Source of the DNA: Sphingomicrobium aestuariivivum
GTDB taxonomy: Bacteria; Pseudomonadota; Alphaproteobacteria; Sphingomonadales; Sphingomonadaceae
DNA length: 64,000 nucleotides
Assembly: GCF_024721585.1 (NCBI RefSeq)
Contig: NZ_CP102629.1
Coordinates: 1,054,001-1,118,000, forward strand
Reading direction: 5' to 3'
Shown: in pieces, positions 41,996 to 49,650 of the stretch
Layout of the letters: each line of letters starts with the position of its first letter
Numbering within the stretch: position 1 is the first letter of the stretch
The notes under the pieces: generated by a model
What the model was told of the DNA's origin: nothing
The model's database searches: none
What the model saw: the letters and a program-made list of their open reading frames with translations, nothing else
Program-made: the position numbers and the translations under genes

Positions 41996-43011
41996 TCCTG
42001 CCCCCGCGCCAACGCGACCAGCGTCGCCGCCAGCCGTTCCGCGCCCTTGCCGTCCACCATCGCCGCCGCCTGCCGCGCCATGTCGCGCCGCGCCGCCGCA
42101 TCCCCGACGAGCGCCCCGATGGCGCGATGCATGGCATCCGCCTCGACCTCTTCATGGGTGCCGAGGAAGCGGATCGCCCCTGCCCTTTCGGCGAGCATGA
42201 CCTGCGCATGCTGGTTGTCGGCGACCTCGACCACCAGCGAGGGCAGCCCGAGGCAGGCGCGCTCCCACAGCATCACGCCCCCCGCGCCGAGCGCGAGGTC
42301 GGCCCGTGCGAGCAAGCCCGCCAGCCGCGCCTTGTCGGGCGCGTGGTGGAGGCGGACATGGTCCGCCCGCCGCGCCGCCTCGAGATCCCGGTCCTCGAGC
42401 CGCGTTCCCGGCCCGATGACGAGGTCGACCGCCACCCCGTCCATGTCGCGCAGCGCCGCGACGGCCTTGGCGGTCTCGCCCGTCGGGTCGGTGCCGCCGA
42501 AGCAGACGTTGACGCGGACCGGCGTGCCGGCCGTCTCCCGATCGACGGGAGCAAGCGCCCTGATCGTCGGCGACAGGGGCGCGAAGGCCGGACCGCGCAG
42601 CCAGCGCCCCTCGCCCGGCCCCGCTTCGTGAAGCCGCACCACGCGGTCCGCCTGCCGCGCCTGGTCGAGATCGTCGATCACCATCAGCGGCATGCCGGCC
42701 GTGCGCGCCGCGACCTCCCATCCGCCGACATCGTCATAGTGGTCGAGGCAGAGAGCGCTGACGTGCCCTGCCTCGTGCAGCAGCAGCTCAAGGGCTTGGT
42801 CGGGCGCCGCGTCATCGACAAGGACAACCGGCAGGTCGTCGCCGAAAAAGGCGCCGAGAAAGGGTTCGCTGTCGCGCGCGGTGAGCAGCGTCACCTCGAC
42901 CCCGGGATCGCGGCGCAGCGCCTCGACGAGCGCGGCGGCGCGCGCGAAATGGCCGGTGCCGAGCGCGCGCCCGGCATCGGCGCGGATGGCGATGCTAGTC
43001 GCGCCGGACAT
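41992..43011 (-). CDS. pseG: PseG, UDP-2,4-diacetamido-2,4,6-trideoxy-beta-L-altropyranose hydrolase
   Basis: A protein of 339 residues, MurG-like GT-B fold. The N-terminal signature IRADAGRALGTGHFARA with catalytic-type His21, the DHYDDVGGWE segment, FGGTDPTGETAK and LGAGGVMLWERACLGLPSLVVEVADNQ are typical of PseG. It removes UDP before condensation by PseI. The start overlaps the end of the upstream polytopic-protein gene by 17 bases. It is on the opposite strand to pseB-pseC-pseF, so the pathway is split between two transcripts. Confidence 0.92.
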   Translation of the reverse strand: MSGATSIAIRADAGRALGTGHFARAAALVEALRRDPGVEVTLLTARDSEPFLGAFFGDDLPVVLVDDAAPDQALELLLHEAGHVSALCLDHYDDVGGWEVAARTAGMPLMVIDDLDQARQADRVVRLHEAGPGEGRWLRGPAFAPLSPTIRALAPVDRETAGTPVRVNVCFGGTDPTGETAKAVAALRDMDGVAVDLVIGPGTRLEDRDLEAARRADHVRLHHAPDKARLAGLLARADLALGAGGVMLWERACLGLPSLVVEVADNQHAQVMLAERAGAIRFLGTHEEVEADAMHRAIGALVGDAAARRDMARQAAAMVDGKGAERLAATLVALARGQD

Positions 43012-44548
43012 AATAGCTGAAGCTCACTTCCTCGCCCTCATGGTCGATAACGAGGTCATAGTCGGCAAGGATCGCGGCAAAGCGCGGATCGCGGCTGAAC
43101 GCCGTTGCCCAGTCGACCTCGACATGGCGAAGCGGCCAGGTGGCGCCCTTGCTGAAAAGCAGCGCATCGGGCGGGCGGTCGATCCACAGCCGGATCATCC
43201 GGTCATGCAGCGCGACCCGCCCCGGATGCTCGAGCGGCATCACGGGGGCCACGCCGTCATTGGCGGGCACATCCGCAGGTGCCAGCTCGGCGGCCACATA
43301 GGCGGTGTTGACCATCGGGTTCCAGCGCAGCGCCCCTGCCCCCGCCAGATACTGGTTGTAGGGCGAGGGATGCATGTTGAGGACGCCGATCCGCTTGCCC
43401 TCGACGCGCTCGCCCGCCGCCTCGATGACCCGCTCCAGCTCGCGGTCGGCGGCCCGATATTGATGCGTCTCGGCAAAGGCCCGCACGACATGCGGCAGGA
43501 TGCACAGGAGAAAGACGAGCTCGCCCCACCAACGCAGCCGGTTTCCTGCGAGCCAGCGCAGGAAGACAATTCCCATGACGATCGGGAAGACGTGGTGCGT
43601 ATACCAGCGCTCCTGCACTGCGGCGACGAGGATCACGCCCGCCATGACCGCGCCGCCGAGCGCGATGTGCCGCACCGGCACCTTCGAGACGCGCAGCAAG
43701 AGGAGGGCGAGCAGCGCGGGCAGAAGGATGACCAGCGCCCGCTCCAACTTGTCCGACCCCGACCGGAGGTTGGCGTCGATCGCGCTCATCATCATCGAGA
43801 TGGCCTCGCGCTGCGCGGGGTCGATGAACCAGAGGAGGAGGTAGCAGGCGACGACCCCGCCGGCGATGAGGTTCTCGATCCTGAACAGCGTTCTGATACG
43901 TCGCTGCACGGCCGCATCGGCCAGCTCGACCAGCAGCACGACCGCCGCGTAGAGATATTTGAACAAGAGCGTGACGCCCAGCCACAGGCCGAGGATCGCA
44001 CGCAGCTTCGGCCCGATGCGATCGCCAGCGGGGTCCGACACGCGCAGCACGAGATAAGGCCACAGCCCCGCCAGCACGAGTGGTTCGCGCAGCCCGAAGA
44101 TATTCTTGTAGAGGATCGGCACCACCAGCAGGATCGCCAGCGGCACGAGGAAGAAGGCAGGCCCTGCCCCCACCGCCCTGCGACGGATCGCATAGGCCAG
44201 CCATGCCCCGATGAGGCTCACCAGCGTCGACATGAGGATCACCGCCAGCGCCCCGCCGAGGCCGGTCGCCTGGCCGAGATGCCATGCGGTGGTGAACCAG
44301 GCTTTTTCCATCGGCGGGAAATAGGGGACATAGTCGCCGTAGGCCGCGCCCAGCTCGACCGCCAGCGCGCCCGACAGCACCCCGCCGCCAAGGTCGTGGT
44401 GGAGCGGATAGACATGGGCGTAGAAGAGGTAGAGCGCGCCCATCGCGAGACCGCCCGCGAGGAGCGGCAGGGCGGTCCCGCCAATGCCCGTCGGGATCGC
44501 TGCACGAGGATGGGCCGGACCGGACGCGACGCCGCGCATCATCGTCAT
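42995..44548 (-). CDS. large polytopic membrane protein of the glycan locus, unknown activity
   Basis: A protein of 517 residues. About ten hydrophobic helices cover residues 25-380, with the first loop rich in aromatic and acidic residues (HVYPLHHDLGGG, YGDYVPYFPPMEKAW). A soluble C-terminal domain of about 135 residues follows (GVLNMHPSPYNQYLAG to YYVRRD). This architecture recalls GT-C glycosyltransferases or a Wzy-type polymerase, but I cannot see a decisive DxE/ExD motif. It is cotranscribed with pseG (17-base overlap) and follows the acetyltransferase gene, so it belongs to the same pathway. It may be the polymerase or a membrane glycosyltransferase of the locus. Confidence 0.7.
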   Translation of the reverse strand: MTMMRGVASGPAHPRAAIPTGIGGTALPLLAGGLAMGALYLFYAHVYPLHHDLGGGVLSGALAVELGAAYGDYVPYFPPMEKAWFTTAWHLGQATGLGGALAVILMSTLVSLIGAWLAYAIRRRAVGAGPAFFLVPLAILLVVPILYKNIFGLREPLVLAGLWPYLVLRVSDPAGDRIGPKLRAILGLWLGVTLLFKYLYAAVVLLVELADAAVQRRIRTLFRIENLIAGGVVACYLLLWFIDPAQREAISMMMSAIDANLRSGSDKLERALVILLPALLALLLLRVSKVPVRHIALGGAVMAGVILVAAVQERWYTHHVFPIVMGIVFLRWLAGNRLRWWGELVFLLCILPHVVRAFAETHQYRAADRELERVIEAAGERVEGKRIGVLNMHPSPYNQYLAGAGALRWNPMVNTAYVAAELAPADVPANDGVAPVMPLEHPGRVALHDRMIRLWIDRPPDALLFSKGATWPLRHVEVDWATAFSRDPRFAAILADYDLVIDHEGEEVSFSYYVRRD

Positions 44549-44651
44549 CGAACCTGAAAGCGAAAGCGGGAAGGGCCTGTCATGGGAAACAGGTGCCAGC
44601 GCCGCCGACGGACGTCAAACAGCAGGTGCCATACCGCGCCATGATTTCGTC

Positions 44652-45098
44652 TCAGGCGGCGCCTTTTGTCCCCGGCGCCGCCCATTTCTCGAACTCGCCG
44701 GAGGCGATCCTCGCCATTCCGGCGCGGGCGCAGATTCTCTTCGCCGCGACATTTTCGGGCCTGATATAGCCGACCATCGCCGGCTCCATCTCCAGCATCA
44801 GCGCCGCGACCTTCGCCGCGAGGCCCGTGCCGCGCCGGGCGGGCGCGACGTTCCACGAGAATTCGACCTCCTCGCCATAGTCGAAGCGGATGGTTGCCAC
44901 CGGTTCGCCCTCTTGCTCGACGATATGGATCCGCAGATCGCGCCGCCGGAGCGCCCGGTCGAGCCACGCGACATGGCTCTCCCAGGCGATCTCGGCGGTA
45001 TCGCGCGACATGGCCCGCGTGACCGGATCGTTGCGCCAGTCGAAGAGCAGGCGGGCATCTTCGAGCGTGGCAGGCCTGACGACCAGATCGCGATCCAT
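44652..45098 (-). CDS. GNAT acetyltransferase, probable PseH
   Basis: A protein of 148 residues. It starts VVRPATLEDARLLFDWRNDPVTRAMS, a pattern seen in PseH and related sugar N-acetyltransferases, and the acetyl-CoA binding loop is RRGTGLAAK. PseH acetylates the 4-amino group of the PseC product. Being the only acetyltransferase in the locus and lying upstream of pseG on the same strand, it is the likely PseH. AGGAA stands five bases ahead of the ATG at 45098. The upstream open frame (19 more codons) is not conserved in appearance. Confidence 0.78.
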   Translation of the reverse strand: MDRDLVVRPATLEDARLLFDWRNDPVTRAMSRDTAEIAWESHVAWLDRALRRRDLRIHIVEQEGEPVATIRFDYGEEVEFSWNVAPARRGTGLAAKVAALMLEMEPAMVGYIRPENVAAKRICARAGMARIASGEFEKWAAPGTKGAA

Positions 45099-45247
45099 GG
45101 CAGTTCCTACAGTGACGGGCGCCTGCCAGCCTAGATGAACCTGCGCGGCGGACAAGCCCGCTGCCGGCCTTGCCCGCGATCGCCGTGCGACAAGGCGCGC
45201 CTTCCGCCCCCTTTACCGGGACACCGATTTCCTGTCTCTAGGACCAA

Positions 45248-46591
45248 ATGGTGGAGGGGTGGTTGGCCGCAAATCTCGAGACATTGTTCGAACGCCTGTT
45301 CCCGATCTGCCGTTCGATCACCGGCCCCGGCATCCGCCGCAGCATGGAAATCCTCGCCGAGCATATGCCGCTCGAGGTGCATGGCGTGCCGAGCGGCGAG
45401 AAGGTGCTCGACTGGACCGTGCCGCCCGAATGGGAATTGCGCCGCGCGCGCCTGTGGGGCCCCGACGGGTCGCTCGTTCTCGACAGCGACGGGAACAACC
45501 TCCACGTCCTCAACTTCTCGACCCCCTTCTCGGGGGAGATGGACCTCGAGGAGCTCGACCGGCACCTCTTCTCCGAACCGGCGCTGCCCGACGCCATCCC
45601 CTATGTCACCAGCTACTACAACCGCCGCTGGGGGCTGTGCCTGTCGCACCATCAGCGCGAGGCGCTGGTGCCGGGTACCTACCGCGTCGAGATCGACACA
45701 GAGATCCGCGATGGCCTTCTCAACTATGCCACCGCCGAATTGCCGGGCGAGAGCGACGAGGTGGTGCTGCTCTCCACCTATCTGTGCCACCCGAGCCTCG
45801 CCAATAACGAGCTGTCGGGCCCGCTCGCGATGGTGCGCCTGTACGAGGCGCTGGAGGCGATGGAGCAGCGCCGTTACACCTACCGCTTCCTCGTCATTCC
45901 CGAGACCATCGGCTCGATCACCTATCTCGCGCGCGAGGGCGCCGAGCTCCTGCCGCGCATGGCCGCGGGCATGGTCCTCACCTGCCTCGGCGGCCCTTCG
46001 GAGACGGTCTCGTTCAAGCTCAGCCGCCGCGACTGGACCGGTCGCCCGAGCACCATCGACCGTCTCGCGCGCCATTTCGCGGGCACCCTGCCCGGCTATG
46101 CGGTGCGCGATTTCAGCCCGATGGGGGGGTCGGACGAGCGGCAATATTGCTCGCCCGGTTTCGACATGCCCGTCGTCCAGGCCGCGCGCACCGTCTACGG
46201 GCAGTATCCGGGCTATCACAACAGCCACGACGATCTCGATTTCATGACGATCGCGGCGGTCGAGGACAGCGCCGCCAGGCTCGCGACCTTCATCGCCGCC
46301 TTCGAGGAGGCGGGGCGCGAATATGTCAATCGCTCGCCCCATGGCGAACCCCAGCTCGGGCGGCGCGACCTCTACCCCTCGCTCAACAGCCCGATGTCGC
46401 GTATCCTGTCGAGCGACGACCAGTTCGACGGGCGGCGGATGCTCAACCAGCTCCTCGGCCTCCTGTCGCTCGCCGACGGAGAGCATGACCTGCTCGCCAT
46501 CGCCGAGCGGATCGACTTTCCCGTGACCGAACTGGCCCCGCTCGCCCGCCACTTGCGCGAGCATGACCTCCTGGAGCTCAAATCCTCATGA
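45248..46591 (+). CDS. DUF4910/DUF2172 aminopeptidase-like zinc hydrolase
   Basis: A protein of 447 residues. The N-terminal part (about 1-75) includes FPICRSITGPGIRRSM and WTVPPEWELRRARLWGPDG, and the core has STYLCHPSLANNELSGP (His181, Asn/Glu at 186-188), IPETIGS (218-223) and YHNSHDDLDF (His324, His327). These match the DUF4910 family, an M28-aminopeptidase-like fold with a probable zinc site. The C-terminal 110 residues look like a winged helix. Such genes are often found in polysaccharide loci, where they are suspected to hydrolyse amide bonds on sugars rather than peptides. It overlaps the formyltransferase gene by four bases (ATGA), so they form a coupled pair. Confidence 0.8.
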   Translation: MVEGWLAANLETLFERLFPICRSITGPGIRRSMEILAEHMPLEVHGVPSGEKVLDWTVPPEWELRRARLWGPDGSLVLDSDGNNLHVLNFSTPFSGEMDLEELDRHLFSEPALPDAIPYVTSYYNRRWGLCLSHHQREALVPGTYRVEIDTEIRDGLLNYATAELPGESDEVVLLSTYLCHPSLANNELSGPLAMVRLYEALEAMEQRRYTYRFLVIPETIGSITYLAREGAELLPRMAAGMVLTCLGGPSETVSFKLSRRDWTGRPSTIDRLARHFAGTLPGYAVRDFSPMGGSDERQYCSPGFDMPVVQAARTVYGQYPGYHNSHDDLDFMTIAAVEDSAARLATFIAAFEEAGREYVNRSPHGEPQLGRRDLYPSLNSPMSRILSSDDQFDGRRMLNQLLGLLSLADGEHDLLAIAERIDFPVTELAPLARHLREHDLLELKSS

Positions 46592-47391
46592 AGATCGCGC
46601 TCATCACCGGCGACCACCAGCGCCACGCCTATCTCGCCAGCCGCCTCGCGGCCACGGGCACGCTCGCCGGCTGGGTCGTCGAGGAGCGCGAGGCCTTCCT
46701 TCCCGCGCCGCCGCCCGGCCTTCCCGCCGAAACGGAAGCGCTGTTCAAGCGTCATTTCCGCCTCCGCGAGGAAGCCGAGACGGCGGTCTTCGGCACTCCG
46801 CAGGTGGATGTTTCCCGCTTCGGCGTCTCCCGCGAGGATCTCAATGCGCCCGCCACCATCGACTATTTGCGTTCGCTGGAACCAGACCTTGTCATCTCTT
46901 ACGGCTGCCACAAGCTCGAGGCTCCGCTGCGCGAGGCGGTCGGCGCGACCTTCTGGAACACGCATGGCGGCCTGTCGCCGCAATATCGCGGGGTCATCAC
47001 CCATTTTTGGCCGAGCTACATGCTCGAGCCGCAGATGACCGGCATGACGCTCCACGAGACCACCGACGAACTCGATGGCGGTGCGATCATCCACCAGTCG
47101 GGTGCGGTGCTCCGGCGCGGCGACGGCGTCCATCTCCTCGCCGCGCGCACCGTCAAGGCCTATGCCGACACGATCGGTCCGCTGCTGGCGCGCCTCGATC
47201 CCGCGGCGCTGCCCGCCGGTATCCGCCAGAAATCCACCGGCAAGCTGTGGACCAGCCGCGACTGGCGCCCCGAGCATCTCCATCTCGTCTACGACCATCA
47301 TGGCGACCGGATCGTCGACGCGGTCCTTGATGGCCGCCTCGAGGGCCGCGAGCCCAAGCTCCTGTCGGTGCTCGAGCCGCAAGGGGCGTAA
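46588..47391 (+). CDS. formyltransferase, probably for an amino sugar
   Basis: A protein of 267 residues of the methionyl-tRNA formyltransferase-like fold. The catalytic triad positions are present: Asn124 and His126 in WNTHGGLSPQYRG, and Asp163 in DELDGGAII. There is no C-terminal OB domain of the true Fmt and no second domain of ArnA, and it lies in a sugar locus. It likely uses N10-formyltetrahydrofolate to formylate the amino group of a nucleotide sugar. It is translationally coupled to the DUF4910 hydrolase. The substrate is unknown; position makes a pseudaminic acid derivative or a partner sugar plausible. Confidence 0.8.
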   Translation: MKIALITGDHQRHAYLASRLAATGTLAGWVVEEREAFLPAPPPGLPAETEALFKRHFRLREEAETAVFGTPQVDVSRFGVSREDLNAPATIDYLRSLEPDLVISYGCHKLEAPLREAVGATFWNTHGGLSPQYRGVITHFWPSYMLEPQMTGMTLHETTDELDGGAIIHQSGAVLRRGDGVHLLAARTVKAYADTIGPLLARLDPAALPAGIRQKSTGKLWTSRDWRPEHLHLVYDHHGDRIVDAVLDGRLEGREPKLLSVLEPQGA

Positions 47392-47453
47392 GGCCGCGGC
47401 ATGGCCGCGCCACGGCGCGGGCCTTGCGCTGCCTGTCATCGCTGTCGGTAAAA

Positions 47454-47540
47454 TGGTGCCCAGGAGAGGACTCGAACCTCCACGGGGTTACCCCCGCCGC
47501 CACCTGAAGACGGTGCGTCTACCAATTCCGCCACCTGGGC
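47454..47540 (-). tRNA. tRNA-Leu (anticodon CAG)
   Basis: An 87-base class II tRNA on the minus strand with encoded CCA. Acceptor stem GCCCAGG/CCTGGGC, anticodon stem CCGTC/GGCGG with loop TTCAGGT giving CAG, long variable arm, T-loop TTCGAGT. Reads CTG, the dominant leucine codon in this GC-rich genome. Confidence 0.97.
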
Positions 47541-47571
47541 ACAGATGCGAGAAGTCGCGGTAGGACGCGGC

Positions 47572-47600
47572 CTCTATTCGCCGAGCCGCCTTCTTGTCAA
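47572..47600 (-). promoter_or_regulatory. promoter of tRNA-Leu
   Basis: On the minus strand, TTGACA, a 17-base spacer, then ATAGAG, about 31 bases before the tRNA. The -35 is consensus; the -10 is weak, as with the other tRNA promoters here. Confidence 0.5.
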
Positions 47601-47723
47601 CGGCAAAGATGCGCCCCCTCCTCGCCGCGATGCGAATTAACAGAAAATTAGCGTGTCGCGCGCTATTCTCTGCCCCGTTTACAGCGTCTCATTGCCCTTG
47701 CCCCCGAGGAAAGACCGCGAACG

Positions 47724-48041
47724 ATGAATGCACCGACCAAGGCCGTCCCGACTGGCGAGACCCGCCGCGCCGAGCGTATCGCGCTCGAGGGTGAAGTGCG
47801 CTCGCGCCATGCCGGCGGCAAGCCCTATCCGACCGCGATCAAGAACCTCTCGCCGGGCGGGTGCTGCATCGAGCTTCCCTACAAGGCCGACCTCGGCGAA
47901 CGTCTCTGGGTGACCCTGCCCGGCCTCCAGCCGATCGAGGCCAAGGTGTGCTGGTCCGAGACCTATGTCGCGGGCTGCGCCTTCGAGACCCCGCTCTACC
48001 CCGCCGTCTTCGACCATCTGCGCAAGCAGATGCTGGGCTAG
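47724..48041 (+). CDS. PilZ domain protein, probable c-di-GMP receptor
   Basis: A protein of 105 residues made of a single PilZ domain. The two c-di-GMP-binding elements are visible: RRAER at 14-18 (R-x-x-x-R) and NLSPGGCC at 41-48 ((D/N)-x-S-x-x-G). It has no output domain, so it would act by protein contact. Targets often are motility, glycan export or cellulose synthesis. GAGGAAAG precedes the ATG. An AT-rich stretch (47630-47660) upstream may hold its promoter. Confidence 0.9.
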   Translation: MNAPTKAVPTGETRRAERIALEGEVRSRHAGGKPYPTAIKNLSPGGCCIELPYKADLGERLWVTLPGLQPIEAKVCWSETYVAGCAFETPLYPAVFDHLRKQMLG

Positions 48042-48048
48042 TCTGCCC

Positions 48049-49536
48049 TCAAGGCCATTTCTCCGGCAATCCGAAATACTCCCGCATCGCGCGCTGGCGG
48101 GGCCAACCATCCTTGCCGTCGATCGCCGCCACCAGTTCGGGATAAACGGCCTGTGCCGGCGTCTCCTCGAAGCCGACATGGTGCATCACTCCCTCGCGCC
48201 AGCTGTAGGCGCCGTCGCGCAACAGGTTCGGGTGGCGCGCGAGCGGCGACAGGTCGGCGATGGCCGTGCCCGAGACGCCGAGGCTGCCCAGCGCCGGGAA
48301 GGCGAGGATGAAGTCGAGCCTATCGATGGGCGTCCCGGAGAGCGTCAGATATTGAAGCATGGGCAAGGGCGCGGCCTGCGCGGGGTCGGTGACCTTCGTC
48401 TGCTTGAGGTTGAGCGCTCGCAGGTTCGGCCAGCCTCGAAGCGACGAAATGTCGCGGATCGGATTGCCCGCCAACTCGAGACTCTCGACCGCTTCACTCG
48501 GACCCCAGTCGGAAATGTCCTCGATCCCGCACTGTTCGAGGTCGAGCCGCTTGAGCCTGGGGTGATCGAGCAGGCCGGCAATCCCTGAAACCGTGCAGCG
48601 GGTGGCAGCGACGTCGCGCAGCACGGGACACTCGCGAAGCGGGGACAGGTCGCCAATCGCCGTATCGGTGAAGCGCACCCGTTCGAGCTTCGGGAGACCC
48701 GCCAACAGCCCCGCATCCGCGATACCGCAATTCGTGAAGGAGGCAGTCTCGAGCGCGGCGAAGTGCGGGAGCGCCGCAAAATCTTCGGGCCTGCTCTCGG
48801 TGACCTGCAACAGTTCGAGCTGCGGGAGCGCGGGGAGCGGCGCGGACAATCCGGGCCCCTCGTAGGCCGACAGCACCTTGAGGTTCGGCCAGCTGGCAAA
48901 GACGCGCGGATCGAGGGTTCCCGTCGGCTTGCGCGGCGTGGAGAAATGACGCGGCACCCCCGCCTCCCACAGCGGCTGGCCGGCATAGTCCCACAAGGCA
49001 ATATTCTCGAGCATGGACAAGTGCGCCAGCGGTGACAGATCGGCGACCCGGGCAACGTTGATGGCGACATCCGCGAGGCGGGGGCAATCGGTGACCGGTT
49101 CGAGGTTGCGGATCGTCGACGTCCACGCTTCCAGTCGCCCGAGCCCCGGCAGACGATCCAGGACCGACAGGTCGACCTCGCGCTCGCCGAGCTGGAGGGT
49201 CACCACCTCGGGCAGGTCGGGCAGGTCCGACAGGTCGCCGATGGCGGTGTCGCGGATGTTGAGCACCCGGCCCCGAAAATCGGCCATGTTGCGCGGCAGG
49301 CGGTCAAGCGCGGCGAGCCAGATGCGATAGTGATGCGCCGGATCGCAGGTGGCGATGATCCGCTCGGCTTCGGCCAGCGCCACCTCGGCGTCCTCGCTCG
49401 CGCGCGGGTCGATCTCGGGCGCGGGCGGGCGCGGCGGCGGCGGCGGCGGCGGCGGGGACTGTCGAGGCGCCGGAGCGGGCCGAGGAGGCATCGCGCGCCC
49501 ATCGCGCTTTGCACCGAACAACTTTCGCCACACCAT
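48049..49536 (-). CDS. cytoplasmic leucine-rich-repeat protein, internalin-like repeats
   Basis: A protein of 495 residues. The N-terminus has a Pro run (about 28-44) and no signal peptide; from about 90 to 440 there are at least ten irregular 20-24-residue repeats of the L-x-x-L-x-L-x-x-x-x-I-x-D-L-x-x-L type (for example VRFTDTAIGDLSPLRECPVL and LDLEQCGIEDIS). The C-terminal 50 residues fold back (HVGFEETPAQAVYPELVAAIDG). It resembles internalin-type LRR proteins but stays inside the cell as far as the sequence shows. Role unknown. GGGAG lies seven bases ahead of the ATG at 49536; the preceding GTG is an alternative start. Convergent with the PilZ gene, seven bases apart. Confidence 0.75.
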   Translation of the reverse strand: MVWRKLFGAKRDGRAMPPRPAPAPRQSPPPPPPPPRPPAPEIDPRASEDAEVALAEAERIIATCDPAHHYRIWLAALDRLPRNMADFRGRVLNIRDTAIGDLSDLPDLPEVVTLQLGEREVDLSVLDRLPGLGRLEAWTSTIRNLEPVTDCPRLADVAINVARVADLSPLAHLSMLENIALWDYAGQPLWEAGVPRHFSTPRKPTGTLDPRVFASWPNLKVLSAYEGPGLSAPLPALPQLELLQVTESRPEDFAALPHFAALETASFTNCGIADAGLLAGLPKLERVRFTDTAIGDLSPLRECPVLRDVAATRCTVSGIAGLLDHPRLKRLDLEQCGIEDISDWGPSEAVESLELAGNPIRDISSLRGWPNLRALNLKQTKVTDPAQAAPLPMLQYLTLSGTPIDRLDFILAFPALGSLGVSGTAIADLSPLARHPNLLRDGAYSWREGVMHHVGFEETPAQAVYPELVAAIDGKDGWPRQRAMREYFGLPEKWP

Positions 49537-49650
49537 CACGCAACTCCCCCACTAATCCGCCGAACAAACAAAGCATGCGAGGGAACTTGTAAAGGGGGCT
49601 GGCCGTCGCCTAGAGAGCGCCAGAACAGCCATCAGAGCGAGACCCGACCC

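Noticed and set aside
41992-43011. MurG or other UDP-GlcNAc transferase for the pseG product
   Set aside because: The IRADAGRALGTGHFARA start and the neighbouring pse genes fit PseG better; MurG would be in the division cluster.
47075-47563. Plus-strand frame over tRNA-Leu giving RGLEPPRGYPRRHLKTVR
   Set aside because: Known false translation of tRNA-Leu on the opposite strand; it also overlaps the formyltransferase gene in another frame.
49430-49452. (GGC)n repeat as phase-variable switch
   Set aside because: The unit is three bases, so length change keeps the frame of the LRR gene; it cannot act as an on/off switch.
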